From Deroplatys truncata (taxonomy: Eukaryota; Arthropoda; Insecta; Mantodea; Mantidae): a DNA stretch of 64,000 nucleotides. How positions within the stretch are numbered: the stretch's first letter is position 1; every line of letters begins with the position of its first letter. Shown piece after piece: positions 21,102-28,586 of this stretch. Location of the stretch: NCBI GenBank assembly GCA_030765065.1, contig CM060990.1, forward strand, positions 4,644,001 through 4,708,000, in the 5' to 3' direction. Both the position numbers and the translations under genes were made by a program. Below the pieces are notes generated by a model. The model searched no databases, was not told the DNA's origin, and saw only the letters and a list, made by a program, of their open reading frames with translations.

Positions 21102-21902
21102 ATGGAACCCGCGCAGACGCCGCCCAGGTAAGCAAAAAGCCTTCTCTTCGTCTTTTTTTTCTTTCCTTCATCTCATTCTACAAAGCTCTAACACGCTCGT
21201 CTCTCTCGTTTCAGTGCCCTGGGTCTACAAACGTCGGAGCAATCACCAACAGCCAAAAGACAACTCACCATCCTCGAGGAGCAGCCCGAAGACCCGCAAG
21301 AACATCCGCCCAAGCAACTCACCTTCATAGGACCCCTTTCTGATATATACTTTCTCAACCCACAACAAACCAAGTTCGTGTGCGTGGGCTTTTCTCCCAC
21401 CTCTCCACACCAGCTCGTGGTCACCATTGCAAAATGCGGAAAACGCAACGCCGTCGTCCTCAGCGCCGCAGAATGGAACACTCTCGCCGAAACCAAGTCC
21501 ATCATCCATCGTCGCCTTCACAACTCCGAGGGACGTCTGCAAGAGTATCAGTTCTGCGCACGCATTTCGGCCCTCTTCAGCTACGCATTCGGAAAGCTAA
21601 ACATCGTCTTCAAAGATCTGCAAGGCAACAGCATCTCCCTAACCCCGCAAGAATGGGACGCACTGCAAAGCTTGCAACGCATCATTACCGACATCCTCTA
21701 TCACAAGAGGAAAGAAGAAATCGAGGTGCAAAACCAAATCTTGGCCTACCGCAAGTACCTGCTTCATGCTTCCAACGTCCGTTTCGATTCCACAAACTTT
21801 ACCCAGTTCACCAAATATATCCGGTGCGCTAATTTTCGAACCTTCCTGGAAATAGAACATTTCCTAAAACCTCTCCTCATCCAAAACATCCCTCAACCAT
21901 AA
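21102..21902 (+). CDS. Protein with two tandem PC4-like repeats, spliced (element 1)
   Basis: Exon 1 is 21102-21127 (26 bases, ATG start). The intron is 21128-21214 (87 bases, GTAAGC...TTTCAG). Exon 2 is 21215-21902; the product is 237 residues. The same split, in the same phase, occurs in element 2. Two segments match the short signature of the transcriptional coactivator PC4 family, a hydrophobic strand followed by xxEW/QWxxL: NAVVLSAAEWNTL and NSISLTPQEWDAL. PC4 folds bind single-stranded DNA as dimers, so two in one chain could form a pseudo-dimer. A single-strand DNA-binding role in strand-displacement replication, or a transcription role, is inferred. The rest includes a conserved IYFLNPQQTKF block before the first repeat. 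Confidence 0.72.
21128..21214 (+). other. Intron in the PC4-like gene
   Basis: 87 bases with GTAAGC donor, long T/C tract and CGTTTCAG acceptor. It interrupts the codon after its second base, as in element 2. Confidence 0.8.
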
Positions 21903-21945
21903 CCGTCAGTCGCCTCTCAACCACCCATCCATCAACAGCTCCAGC

Positions 21946-22503
21946 ATGGGATACAGAAACTACGTCTCCGTGTACTGCGAGCGTACCAAGGTGTTTAAAA
22001 ATTACGAAGCTGACGGGCATCCTATAAAAAATGCTCCTTATGCACTCCGTTTCGTCGATCATACCTACGATGGCAAACTTGTGTCCGTCAAAGTTCACAG
22101 CTGCGAGAGCCAAATTCATTTCGTGTTCTCCAACATCAGCTACAACGATATCCATTTCAAATCTCATTTGTGGCCTTCCTGCAACACAAATCGTGAAGAA
22201 GAACCACACCAATCATCACATCAATACTTCCAACTTGTTGCCACAAGAGGATTATACATCATCTTCTTCGAACATCAGTACATTTCCGTCGCTCATATGC
22301 AGGAAATGATACGCCAAGACCACATGTGCTTCGGTAGATGCTTAACCATACATTTGGGCAATGGACCAGCCTATATTCTACCCGATCTTATACACGGCAA
22401 GTGGAAGTTCAGCGTCCAGCAAAACACAACTATCGTGCAAGAAGAAGAAGAAGAAGAAGAAGAAGGAAAAATCACCTATAGCAAAAGCAACGTTTGGTGG
22501 TGA
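21946..22503 (+). CDS. Unknown 185-residue protein, present only in element 1
   Basis: It starts 43 bases after the PC4-like stop. The first 170 residues are mixed hydrophobic and polar with several Cys and His residues (for example VKVHSCESQIHF and CFGRCLTIHLGNG). A run of eight Glu encoded by GAAGAA repeats follows, then a short tail. No signal peptide, membrane segment or known motif is visible. In element 2 this position is occupied by a minisatellite and no homologue is seen. The long open frame and gene-dense position favour a real gene. Function unknown. Confidence 0.6.
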   Translation: MGYRNYVSVYCERTKVFKNYEADGHPIKNAPYALRFVDHTYDGKLVSVKVHSCESQIHFVFSNISYNDIHFKSHLWPSCNTNREEEPHQSSHQYFQLVATRGLYIIFFEHQYISVAHMQEMIRQDHMCFGRCLTIHLGNGPAYILPDLIHGKWKFSVQQNTTIVQEEEEEEEEGKITYSKSNVWW

Positions 22504-22883
22504 GCTTGGGTTTTTCTCAATCCACCGTTGTTTCCTTCAAATCCTTCCGTTATCGCTTCTGCGGTTTTACATCCGTTCTACATCTACTCCGGATGTCCGC
22601 TTTACTATTATATCGCTACTCACTTCCTTTCCCACACTCATTATCGCTTCCTCAGGATGTCGGTTTTTCCATATCTCACTTCCTGCCAATTAACAAACAC
22701 TCCACTTCCTGCGGATATCCGCTTTCCTATTATATCGCTGCTCACTTCCGTTCCCACACTCATTATCGCTTCCTGCCATCCCCACCATTTCCTTTCCCCA
22801 ACACGTTTCCTGCTCATGCAGCCTTCAAATAGGCTTCCCCCTCCACGTTTAGCACGCAGTCCGTGCTCAGCCGTCGTCGTGAC
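22504..22883 (+). repeat. Gene-free spacer with inverted copies of the left-end promoter repeat
   Basis: Two tandem copies of a 100-145 base module, reading on minus, match 8411-8555 near the left end. They share GGAAGTGAG, GCGATAATGAGTGTGGGAA, AAGCGGATATCCG and TTAATTGGCAGGAAG words. Open frames across it are by-products of the repeat. It may serve as a second control region for the terminal gene block. Confidence 0.7.
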
Positions 22884-23072
22884 ATGTCAGCAGACCCTTG
22901 TGCGGTTGTCCACTGTTCATTCTGCTTCCATCCAACGTGCAGCTGCCAACTCCGTCATCGTCTCACTCATCTGTGCCAGCGGTGCTACCAGGGTTTCTAC
23001 GAAGACCTCGATCAACTTAACCAGCAGATCCAAGAGTTTCTCCGCAAATACGCCGGCAGAAGCAACTCATGA
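22884..23072 (+). CDS. Small cysteine-rich, zinc-finger-like protein (element 1)
   Basis: 62 residues from ATG 22884, a start matched by a 62-residue homologue in element 2. The conserved pattern HCSFCF, then TCSC, then a C-x2-C pair (CQRC) is consistent with one zinc-binding site. The second half (GFYEDLDQLNQQIQEFLRKY) is predicted helical. The stop overlaps the next ATG as ATGA. Such small zinc proteins are often regulators; no family is recognised. Confidence 0.7.
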   Translation: MSADPCAVVHCSFCFHPTCSCQLRHRLTHLCQRCYQGFYEDLDQLNQQIQEFLRKYAGRSNS

Positions 23073-23374
23073 CCTGCGGGTGCTTCACCGTATTGTTAAA
23101 GTACCTCGATAACGGAAAACGACTTGAGGTGCTCCTGCCACAAGAACGTCAAGTCATCCTGCAAAACGGTAACACCGTCTTCACTCGTTACCCTCCATTC
23201 GACGTGAACATCGTTTGGCATTAGCTACCCATCGACGCCAAGGAAGTGTGCGCTCCCTACCGAAGGTGCACCAAGCATTACAACCTACCAACCCAACGCA
23301 TCCATTTCGACGGACCAGCTCCGTTTGTTAAACACTGCCGCTTATGCCAAAATGGACGCCCTTCGCCAGCTTGA
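23069..23374 (+). pseudogene. Small conserved protein with C-terminal Cys pairs, nonsense codon (element 1)
   Basis: It follows the zinc-finger-like gene by an ATGA overlap. The reading resembles the 99-residue protein of element 2 throughout: FTVLLKYLDNGKR, then LLPQERQVILQNG, and carboxy-terminal Cys pairs CAPYRRC and CRLC. An in-frame TAG at 23222-23224 interrupts it halfway. The last codons overlap the next gene. No long open frame exists here because of that stop. Function unknown. Confidence 0.75.
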
Positions 23375-23654
23375 AGAATTATCCAACAGCTGCGACATAC
23401 TCAGCGTCTCATCCCTACGTGAAAACGTACCATACCGTGTGCAGAGTGTCAAATCCGTCGAAACCGTATACGGAGCCAAAACCGTCGTCAAACTAGACGA
23501 CGATACCGAGGTCTTCCTACCTTCCAGATTTGGAAAAGCAACCCCAGAACTCATCCAAAACCTAAACAAAAACCCTTTCTGCATCATCTACAAAGGCGAA
23601 GAGAAACTCCGAAGCGGATTCAAACGTTACGTCGTACAATTCACCTCCGCATAA
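23352..23654 (+). CDS. Conserved 100-residue protein (VFLP-RF family of Polintons)
   Basis: The start at 23352 gives 100 residues and aligns with the element 2 homologue (105 residues); an upstream in-frame ATG at 23325 exists but lies within the preceding gene. Conserved blocks are NVPYRVQSVKSVET, KLDDDTEVFLPSRFGK, FCIIYKGEEK and RSGFKRYVVQF. The alternating strand pattern suggests a small beta barrel, possibly nucleic-acid binding, but that is inference. It overlaps the previous gene by 23 bases and shares a base with the next start (TAATG). Confidence 0.75.
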   Translation: MDALRQLEELSNSCDILSVSSLRENVPYRVQSVKSVETVYGAKTVVKLDDDTEVFLPSRFGKATPELIQNLNKNPFCIIYKGEEKLRSGFKRYVVQFTSA

Positions 23655-24238
23655 TGGCCTGCGAAACAGACCCCATTTTCGTCGGCAACAACCTCAACCT
23701 CAAACTACTCTTCAACCCAACTCTCTCCACCAAAGGACAATTTCACTCCAATATCCGCATCATCTCCTCCTGCACCACCTTCTTCGGAGACGTCAAAACC
23801 GTCACCATCAAACTATTCATAGATCGTGCCGATGCTATTCACGTCAACTGTGCTCCTCACAAAATCAACAGCTTCCTACAAGATTCCACCTGCATCATCT
23901 ACATCAACAACAACGCAAAATCCGCACTCTGCAACCATGTCACCGCTTCAGGTTGTCGCGCCATCAGCTTCGACACAGACTTCATCATACCCATCCACAT
24001 TCCCACTCCCGACCAACATCTCAGCGACAACTTCTCACACCTCTTCATCACCTGCATCACCCAACCTCTACGTCGTCGTCGTCGTCGTCGTCAAGTGTTT
24101 CGCATCGACAGCAGCAGCAGCAGCGATGAAGATCAACATATCACCGTCCAACGTCCACCTCCCAAGCATACCACATTTTTTAAAGTTATCCTCGTGCGCG
24201 AGTGCGTAAACGTGTGCGACAATGCATCTCAGACATAA
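23654..24238 (+). CDS. Terminal conserved protein with Arg tract and Ser/Asp-rich tail (element 1)
   Basis: 194 residues. Homologous to the 163-residue last gene of element 2: VGNNLNLKLLFNP near the start, AIHVNCAPHKIN, CIIYINNN, FSHLFITCITQP and KVILVRE at the end. Residues about 139-146 are an Arg run encoded by repeated CGT, absent from element 2 and so a microsatellite expansion, followed by SSSSSDED, a likely casein kinase target. AATAAA lies 180 bases downstream, at the edge of the terminal repeat. Function unknown. Codons are extremely C-rich. Confidence 0.75.
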   Translation: MACETDPIFVGNNLNLKLLFNPTLSTKGQFHSNIRIISSCTTFFGDVKTVTIKLFIDRADAIHVNCAPHKINSFLQDSTCIIYINNNAKSALCNHVTASGCRAISFDTDFIIPIHIPTPDQHLSDNFSHLFITCITQPLRRRRRRRQVFRIDSSSSSDEDQHITVQRPPPKHTTFFKVILVRECVNVCDNASQT

Positions 24239-24417
24239 ACAGTGCATATACGCCATTTACATGTGATCTTATTCAACCAATTTATCATTCATATGTGTAT
24301 TTTGTGCTTCTTTCAACAGTATTCATAGTTTGTAATCCATATGTGTATTTAGTGCTTCTTGTGTGTACTCGTATACATAACCACAATTGTATCTCTATCT
24401 GTAACCTGTTTCATAAA

Positions 24418-24423
24418 AATAAA
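24418..24423 (+). terminator. Polyadenylation signal next to the right terminal repeat
   Basis: AATAAA seven bases before the terminal repeat. Element 2 has the same signal at the same place on its coding strand. Confidence 0.6.
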
Positions 24424-24430
24424 GAAAAAG

Positions 24431-24615
24431 TCCCCTCTTTAAGCGTTTGGATTTAACCGTAATCCTCACCGCTAATGGCAACTTTTCGCACTAATCCCTT
24501 AATTCACCTTAATCCAACGGATTATGGCGCATTAAGACGGATTAATGCGACACCAACGCCACCTAGCGGCAGGATTATCGTTAATCCAAACGCTTAAAGA
24601 GGGGACTTAACTACT
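24431..24615 (-). repeat. Right terminal inverted repeat of element 1
   Basis: 185 bases, inverse of 7964-8151 apart from substitutions and one AGT triplet fewer at the tip. It has the same internal palindrome and the same conserved core. Confidence 0.92.
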
Positions 24616-24621
24616 GGGGGG
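24616..24621. repeat. Right target site duplication of element 1 (GGGGGG)
   Basis: Six G directly after the last base of the terminal repeat, matching 7958-7963. Confidence 0.7.
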
Positions 24622-25879
24622 ACGCCTCCAGGAGGGAGGGATGAGCTGAGAGGAGACACCGGGCGGCTGGAACCAGGAGAGAAGGCACAGCAATGACAGG
24701 GCCCCTACACTTCCAGATGGAGACAGCCCGACAGTCGGACAGGCCCTACACAGAGGGTCGCACGCCCCCAAGGGAAGTCCGTATACCCCGTCAGAAACCC
24801 GAGGGACGGAAAAAGTTCACAGGGAGCAACCTTTTTGCCTGCCACGCCGCACCGCAACACCATCGTCAACAGTACCCTGAAATAGACCTAACGGTGTGAA
24901 GGATGAACGAAATGATGACTTCAAAGAAATGGAGGGACAGGAAATTCGGAAGATGAGAGAAATCATTCCAACATTCGCTTGATGACCCAGGAATACCCCC
25001 GAAAAAAACCATGAGTCAGAGTGAGCGGTCGCCGGTAATCGATCCTGGAACCTCCCAGATGCAAGTTGCTCGGTGACGGTGGGTAAAGAAATACACCGCA
25101 GTAGGCATGATGTTCCGCTTAATTTCTATTCCTTACCCTATGCCATAACGTCGTTAGGAACACGACAAATGTGTGTGTAAAAATGAAGGAAATCAAAGCC
25201 GGAGAAGTTGGGTAAAAGGAGAGCGATAAATTTCAGAATGCGTTAGAAAAGAAATATTGGTTTTGAATTCTGCGTGCTGTGAGACATGCCTCGAGTAGGA
25301 AATATATCAGACGTGATATAGTGTAGTAACTTCTTGCGATGTCACGACATTGCTTTTGTTTAAGTGAGAGACGGATAACGTTCACTTTCGACAATCTCCG
25401 CAAGTACATTATTGTCACTGCAATGCACAGATTATGTAGTACTCGCTTTACACATATGTAAAATGGGGTGTTCTATAACAGAACAAAAGCATTAACAGTC
25501 GCCATGAGCAGTACAGTATACGCATTCTTATGATACAACCTGTACGAGCACCGCAGGCACGCCCCGTTGTTTACATCTGGACTCACCCTCTCTCCTGTAA
25601 CATAACCAGACTACAGTACAAGGTAAGTCGAAAGCGGTCACTGTGATGCGCCCTTTAGTTATTACGGTAGACATAGGTAAATCGAATGTTTTATTATCAG
25701 TTCAAAAGTGCCAAAACCTGTTTGAATGTTACAAAATTGACCATAAATAATTATTACTCCAGCAAAAAGGACTTTTTTGGAGTGCAGTAAAGAGCCCCAG
25801 ACAGATCTGTGACATCAGTACAGCGGCCGTTCCTTTCAGGCAACGAAGTAAGGCTAACTCCAGCACGGCTTCTCTGAGC
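24622..25879. other. Spacer between the two Polintons, possible SINE remnant
   Basis: 1.26 kb with no supported gene. On minus, about 24960-25100 reads like the end of a tRNA-derived SINE: a GGTTCCAGGATCGATTACC word resembling a B box, followed by GGTTTTTTCGGGGG. The remainder is unremarkable. Confidence 0.35.
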
Positions 25880-25885
25880 CACCTT
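25880..25885. repeat. Left target site duplication of element 2 (CACCTT)
   Basis: Identical to 45536-45541 and directly adjacent to the terminal repeat. Confidence 0.9.
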
Positions 25886-26045
25886 AGTAGTATTAGTCCC
25901 GGATGAGCCAATTGTTTTAACGATAATCCTGCCGCTAGGGGCGCTGGTGTCGCTAGTGTCGGTGCGTGCGACGGCGGCGGCGGTGTGTTTGAAAAGCGCC
26001 CTGAGCGGTAGGATTATCGTTATTGCAATTGGCTCATCCGGGACT
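25886..26045 (+). repeat. Left terminal inverted repeat of element 2
   Basis: 160 bases, inverse of 45377-45535. Two AGT triplets at the tip. An internal palindrome pairs CCGGATGAGCCAATTG (outer) with its complement at the inner end (about 26024-26045). The core GATAATCCTGCCGCTAGG and a TGGTGTCGCT word are shared with element 1, while the outer sequence is not. The centre is a GC-rich CGGCGG run. Confidence 0.93.
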
Positions 26046-26051
26046 GTTTTC

Positions 26052-26057
26052 TTTATT
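26052..26057 (-). terminator. Polyadenylation signal at the edge of the terminal repeat (element 2)
   Basis: TTTATT on plus is AATAAA on the coding strand, six bases inside the terminal repeat. Confidence 0.55.
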
Positions 26058-26274
26058 TATAATTTGAATACAGTACATTGGATAAAGATATGTATACATA
26101 GTTTTTTGATTAACATGATGTATTATTTGCTTAACATATGAATACATAGTTTGAGAATAACATAATGGATTATTTAATTACAGGAGATTAACATATGAAT
26201 AGAATAAATGGACAATATAAGAAATATTAGGAGAAAAAAAGCACATTAAAATTCATAGTTTTTGTTTTGAGGCA

Positions 26275-26766
26275 CTAGGACACACAGATTTCGCGCACAA
26301 CAATGATTTTAAAGTACGTGGTGCACTTTGAGTCCTCGTCATCGCTGCTGCTGCTATCGGCGGTAAATTGGTGGATAGGTTTGGTGATGCAGGTGACGAG
26401 CAGGTGAGAGAAACTTTCGTTGACGAACTCGGTGAAGGTTGGTATATAGATGGGGATGGTAAATTCGTTGTAATGGCTGGTTGAGAAGCATCCTGTGGAT
26501 GTGACTTTGTTGGTTAGAGCAGGAATGTTGCTGTTGCCGAGGTATATGACGCATAGTGCGTCTTGTTTATGCTGGTGTACTTTGGTAGGTACGCATTTGA
26601 CGTGGACGGCGTGAGCCCCTTGGACGTCGAGTGTGATGGTGACAACTCTGCTGTTGCGGAAATAGGAGTTGGAGATGCAGAGGATACGGATAGGTGAAGC
26701 TGCGTTGAGAATGAGTTGTAGGTTAAGATTGTTCCCCACGGGGACGGGGTAGGTTTCGTCAGACAT
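26275..26766 (-). CDS. Terminal conserved protein with Ser/Asp-rich tail (element 2)
   Basis: 163 residues, homologous to the last gene of element 1. Conserved features are VGNNLNLQLILN near the start, AVHVKCVPTKVH, CVIYLGN, FSHLLVTCITKP, then SSSSDDED and the KIIVVRE end. It lacks the Arg tract seen in element 1. The start at 26766 shares its A with the previous stop as TAATG. Unknown function; the acidic serine patch could be phosphorylated. Confidence 0.8.
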   Translation of the reverse strand: MSDETYPVPVGNNLNLQLILNAASPIRILCISNSYFRNSRVVTITLDVQGAHAVHVKCVPTKVHQHKQDALCVIYLGNSNIPALTNKVTSTGCFSTSHYNEFTIPIYIPTFTEFVNESFSHLLVTCITKPIHQFTADSSSSDDEDSKCTTYFKIIVVREICVS

Positions 26767-27083
26767 TATTTAGGGTTATATGGGGAGAACGTGACGATGT
26801 GACGTTTGAAACCGCTGCGTAGTTTTTCCTCGCCTGCGTATATGATGCAGAATGAGTTAGAGTTGAGTTTGTTGACGAGTTCTGGAGAGGCTTTTGCAAA
26901 TCTTGTTGGTAGGAAAACTTCTGTGTCGTTGTCGAGTTTGGCGACGAGCTTTGTACCGTGAACGGTGTCGATTGTTTTGACGCCGACGACGCGATATGGT
27001 ACGTGCTGTTGAAGCGTAGATACGCTGAGAGTGTGGGCGCTGCTGGAAAGTTCTTCTAGCTCTTTAAGGACGTCCTGTGACAT
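26766..27083 (-). CDS. Conserved 105-residue protein (VFLP-RF family), element 2
   Basis: Homologue of 23352-23654 in element 1. It has HVPYRVVGVKTIDT, KLDNDTEVFLPTRFAK, FCIIYAGEEK and RSGFKRHIVTFS. The start lies 20 bases inside the preceding gene, as in element 1 (23 bases). A 47-base piece of this gene (26874-26920) recurs twice at the other end of the element (see 43834-45215). A small beta-rich fold is suggested; role unknown. Confidence 0.8.
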   Translation of the reverse strand: MSQDVLKELEELSSSAHTLSVSTLQQHVPYRVVGVKTIDTVHGTKLVAKLDNDTEVFLPTRFAKASPELVNKLNSNSFCIIYAGEEKLRSGFKRHIVTFSPYNPK

Positions 27084-27363
27084 TCTGACGGCACAGATGG
27101 CAGTTTTTGATAAACGGGGGAGGACCGTCTATATGAGTGGTTTGATGAGGAAGGTTGTAGTGTTGTTTACACCTGCGATAAGGTGCGCAAACTACCTGTG
27201 CGTCTGCGGGAAGTTGGTTCCACACAAGGTCGACGTCGCTTGGGGGATAACGTTCGAAGATGTATATGCCGTTCTGCAGCAGCACTTGGCGTTCCCTGGG
27301 CAGTAGCAGGTGGATTCTTCGTCCGTTATCGAGATACCGATAGAGCACGATGAAGCAGTTCAT
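27064..27363 (-). CDS. Conserved 99-residue protein with C-terminal Cys pairs (element 2)
   Basis: Intact counterpart of the broken gene at 23069-23374. The first half (VLYRYLDNGRR, LLPRERQVLLQNG) is probably alpha/beta. The second half has CAPYRRC and CHLC pairs with an intervening His, suggesting one zinc site. It begins in an ATGA overlap with the zinc-finger-like gene. No family recognised. Confidence 0.8.
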   Translation of the reverse strand: MNCFIVLYRYLDNGRRIHLLLPRERQVLLQNGIYIFERYPPSDVDLVWNQLPADAQVVCAPYRRCKQHYNLPHQTTHIDGPPPFIKNCHLCRQNVTGRP

Positions 27364-27548
27364 GTGGTGTTTCTAGCGGAGTACCTTCGAAGGAATTGCT
27401 GAATTTGCTTGTTCAGATGATCGAGGTCTTCGTAGAAACCGTGTTGACACTGCGTGCACAGGAGGGTGAGACGGTGCTTAAGTTCGCAGCTGCACGTTTG
27501 GTGAAAGCAAAACGAGCAGTGGAAGTCTTTACACGACGGTCCTGGCAT
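27360..27548 (-). CDS. Small cysteine-rich, zinc-finger-like protein (element 2)
   Basis: 62 residues from ATG 27548; the frame is open further upstream but the element 1 homologue also has 62 residues from this point. Pattern HCSFCF, TCSC and CTQC, then a helix GFYEDLDHLNKQIQQFL. Likely binds zinc. It heads the terminal block of four overlapping small genes. Confidence 0.75.
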   Translation of the reverse strand: MPGPSCKDFHCSFCFHQTCSCELKHRLTLLCTQCQHGFYEDLDHLNKQIQQFLRRYSARNTT

Positions 27549-27599
27549 TCCCCACGGCTGGCTAGCACCGAATGAAGGGGTAAAGAATGCGCGTGCATA

Positions 27600-28500
27600 A
27601 ATATAACCCAACTGCCGGAAGCAGGAAATCACTGGTGGGGGAAAAGTTCGTTGGAGATTTACCACATCAGGGGAAGCACTGGTGGGGGAAAAGTTCGTTG
27701 GAGAAACACCACATCAGGGGAAGCAGTGGTGGGGGAAACGTTCGTTGGAGGTTGGCTACATACGCCGGAAGCGCTTAGCGATTATTGCACAACATCCGCA
27801 GGAAAAACACTGTGTCCGTTGATTTAACGGTTTTCGCCTTGGAGGAGAACTCTGTTTTGAACGGTGCTGAACATGCAAACGACCACATGAGGGGGAAGCA
27901 CTGGTGGGGAAAAGTTGGTTGGAGAATTACCACATCAGGGGAAGCACTGGTGGGGGAACGTTCGTTGGAGGTTCACTACATCCGCAGGAAAAAAACTGTG
28001 TCCGTTGATTTAACGGTTTTCGCCTTGGAGGAGAACTCTGTTTTGAACGGTGCTGAACATGCAAACGACCACATGAGGGGGAAGCACTGGTGGGGAAAAG
28101 TTGGTTGGAGAATTACCACATCAGGGGAAGCACTGGTGGGGGAACGTTCGTTGGAGGTTCACTACATCCGCAGGAAAAACACTGTGTCCGTTGATTTAAC
28201 GGTTTTCGACTTGGAGGAGAACTCTTTTTTGAACGGTGCTGAACATGCAAACGACCACATCAGGGGGAAGCACTGGTGGGGAAAAGTTGGTTGGAGAATT
28301 ACCACATCAGGGGAAGCACTGGTGGGGGAACGTTAGTTGGAGGTTCACTACATCCGCCGGAAGCGCTTAGCGATTATTGTGCAACATCCGCAGGAAAAAC
28401 ACTGTGTCCGTTGATTTAACGGTTTTCGACTTGGAGGAGAACTCTGTTTTGAACGGTGCTGAACATGCAAATGCCGTGAATGTGATCGGGTATGATATAG
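27600..28500 (+). repeat. Minisatellite with 186-base units in element 2
   Basis: Three units start at the word GTGTCCGTTGATTTAACGG near 27812, 27998 and 28184, with spacing 186, and a fourth at 28404. At 27630-27780 shorter units of about 66 bases share GGGGAAGCACTGGTGGGG. Units are nearly identical. The array sits between the zinc-finger-like gene and the PC4-like gene, where element 1 has the 185-residue gene. The open frame 27785-28336 arises because 186 is a multiple of three. Confidence 0.9.
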
Positions 28501-28586
28501 GATGCTTCGCGACCCGAATGCGGGAGCGAAGGGCGCGAGATGTTTGGGTGAGGTGCGGTTGGAACGCTGGTAGAAAAACATGCGCA

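Larger units (their letters stand above)
7964..24615 (+). mobile_element. Polinton/Maverick element 1 (16.65 kb), decayed
   Basis: The element is bounded by inverted terminal repeats that start AGTAGTAGTTAAG at 7964 and end CTTAACTACT at 24615. Six G residues lie immediately outside each end (7958-7963 and 24616-24621), matching the 6-base target duplication known for Polintons; because the word is a homopolymer this is weaker than the duplication of element 2. Termini are 5'-AG...CT-3' as in the family. All genes are on plus: a secreted protein, polymerase, ATPase, two small basic proteins, integrase, penton, amphipathic protein, major capsid protein, protease, PC4-like protein and five small genes. 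Frameshifts or nonsense codons break the polymerase, integrase, penton and one small gene. The capsid protein, protease and ATPase are still open. It is an endogenous copy that cannot replicate by itself. Confidence 0.95.

Noticed and set aside
22528..23112. A 194-codon open frame on plus overlapping the zinc-finger-like gene
   Set aside because: It begins in the repeat spacer and runs in another frame over a gene conserved with element 2. No counterpart is seen.
15076..24238. Reading the tightly packed genes as a bacterial or phage operon
   Set aside because: GT-AG introns, TATA boxes, AATAAA signals, a chromodomain on the integrase and flanking SINE/LINE remnants show a eukaryotic context; no Shine-Dalgarno sites are seen.
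7973..24610. TTAA at the ends of element 1, suggesting a piggyBac-like insertion
   Set aside because: TTAA lies inside the terminal repeat, preceded by AGT triplets as in element 2, and a 6-base GGGGGG duplication lies outside. The gene content is that of a Polinton.
27785..28336. A 183-codon open frame on plus with repeats of 62 residues
   Set aside because: It is the translation of the 186-base minisatellite, which stays open because the period is a multiple of three. It is antisense to the element's genes.
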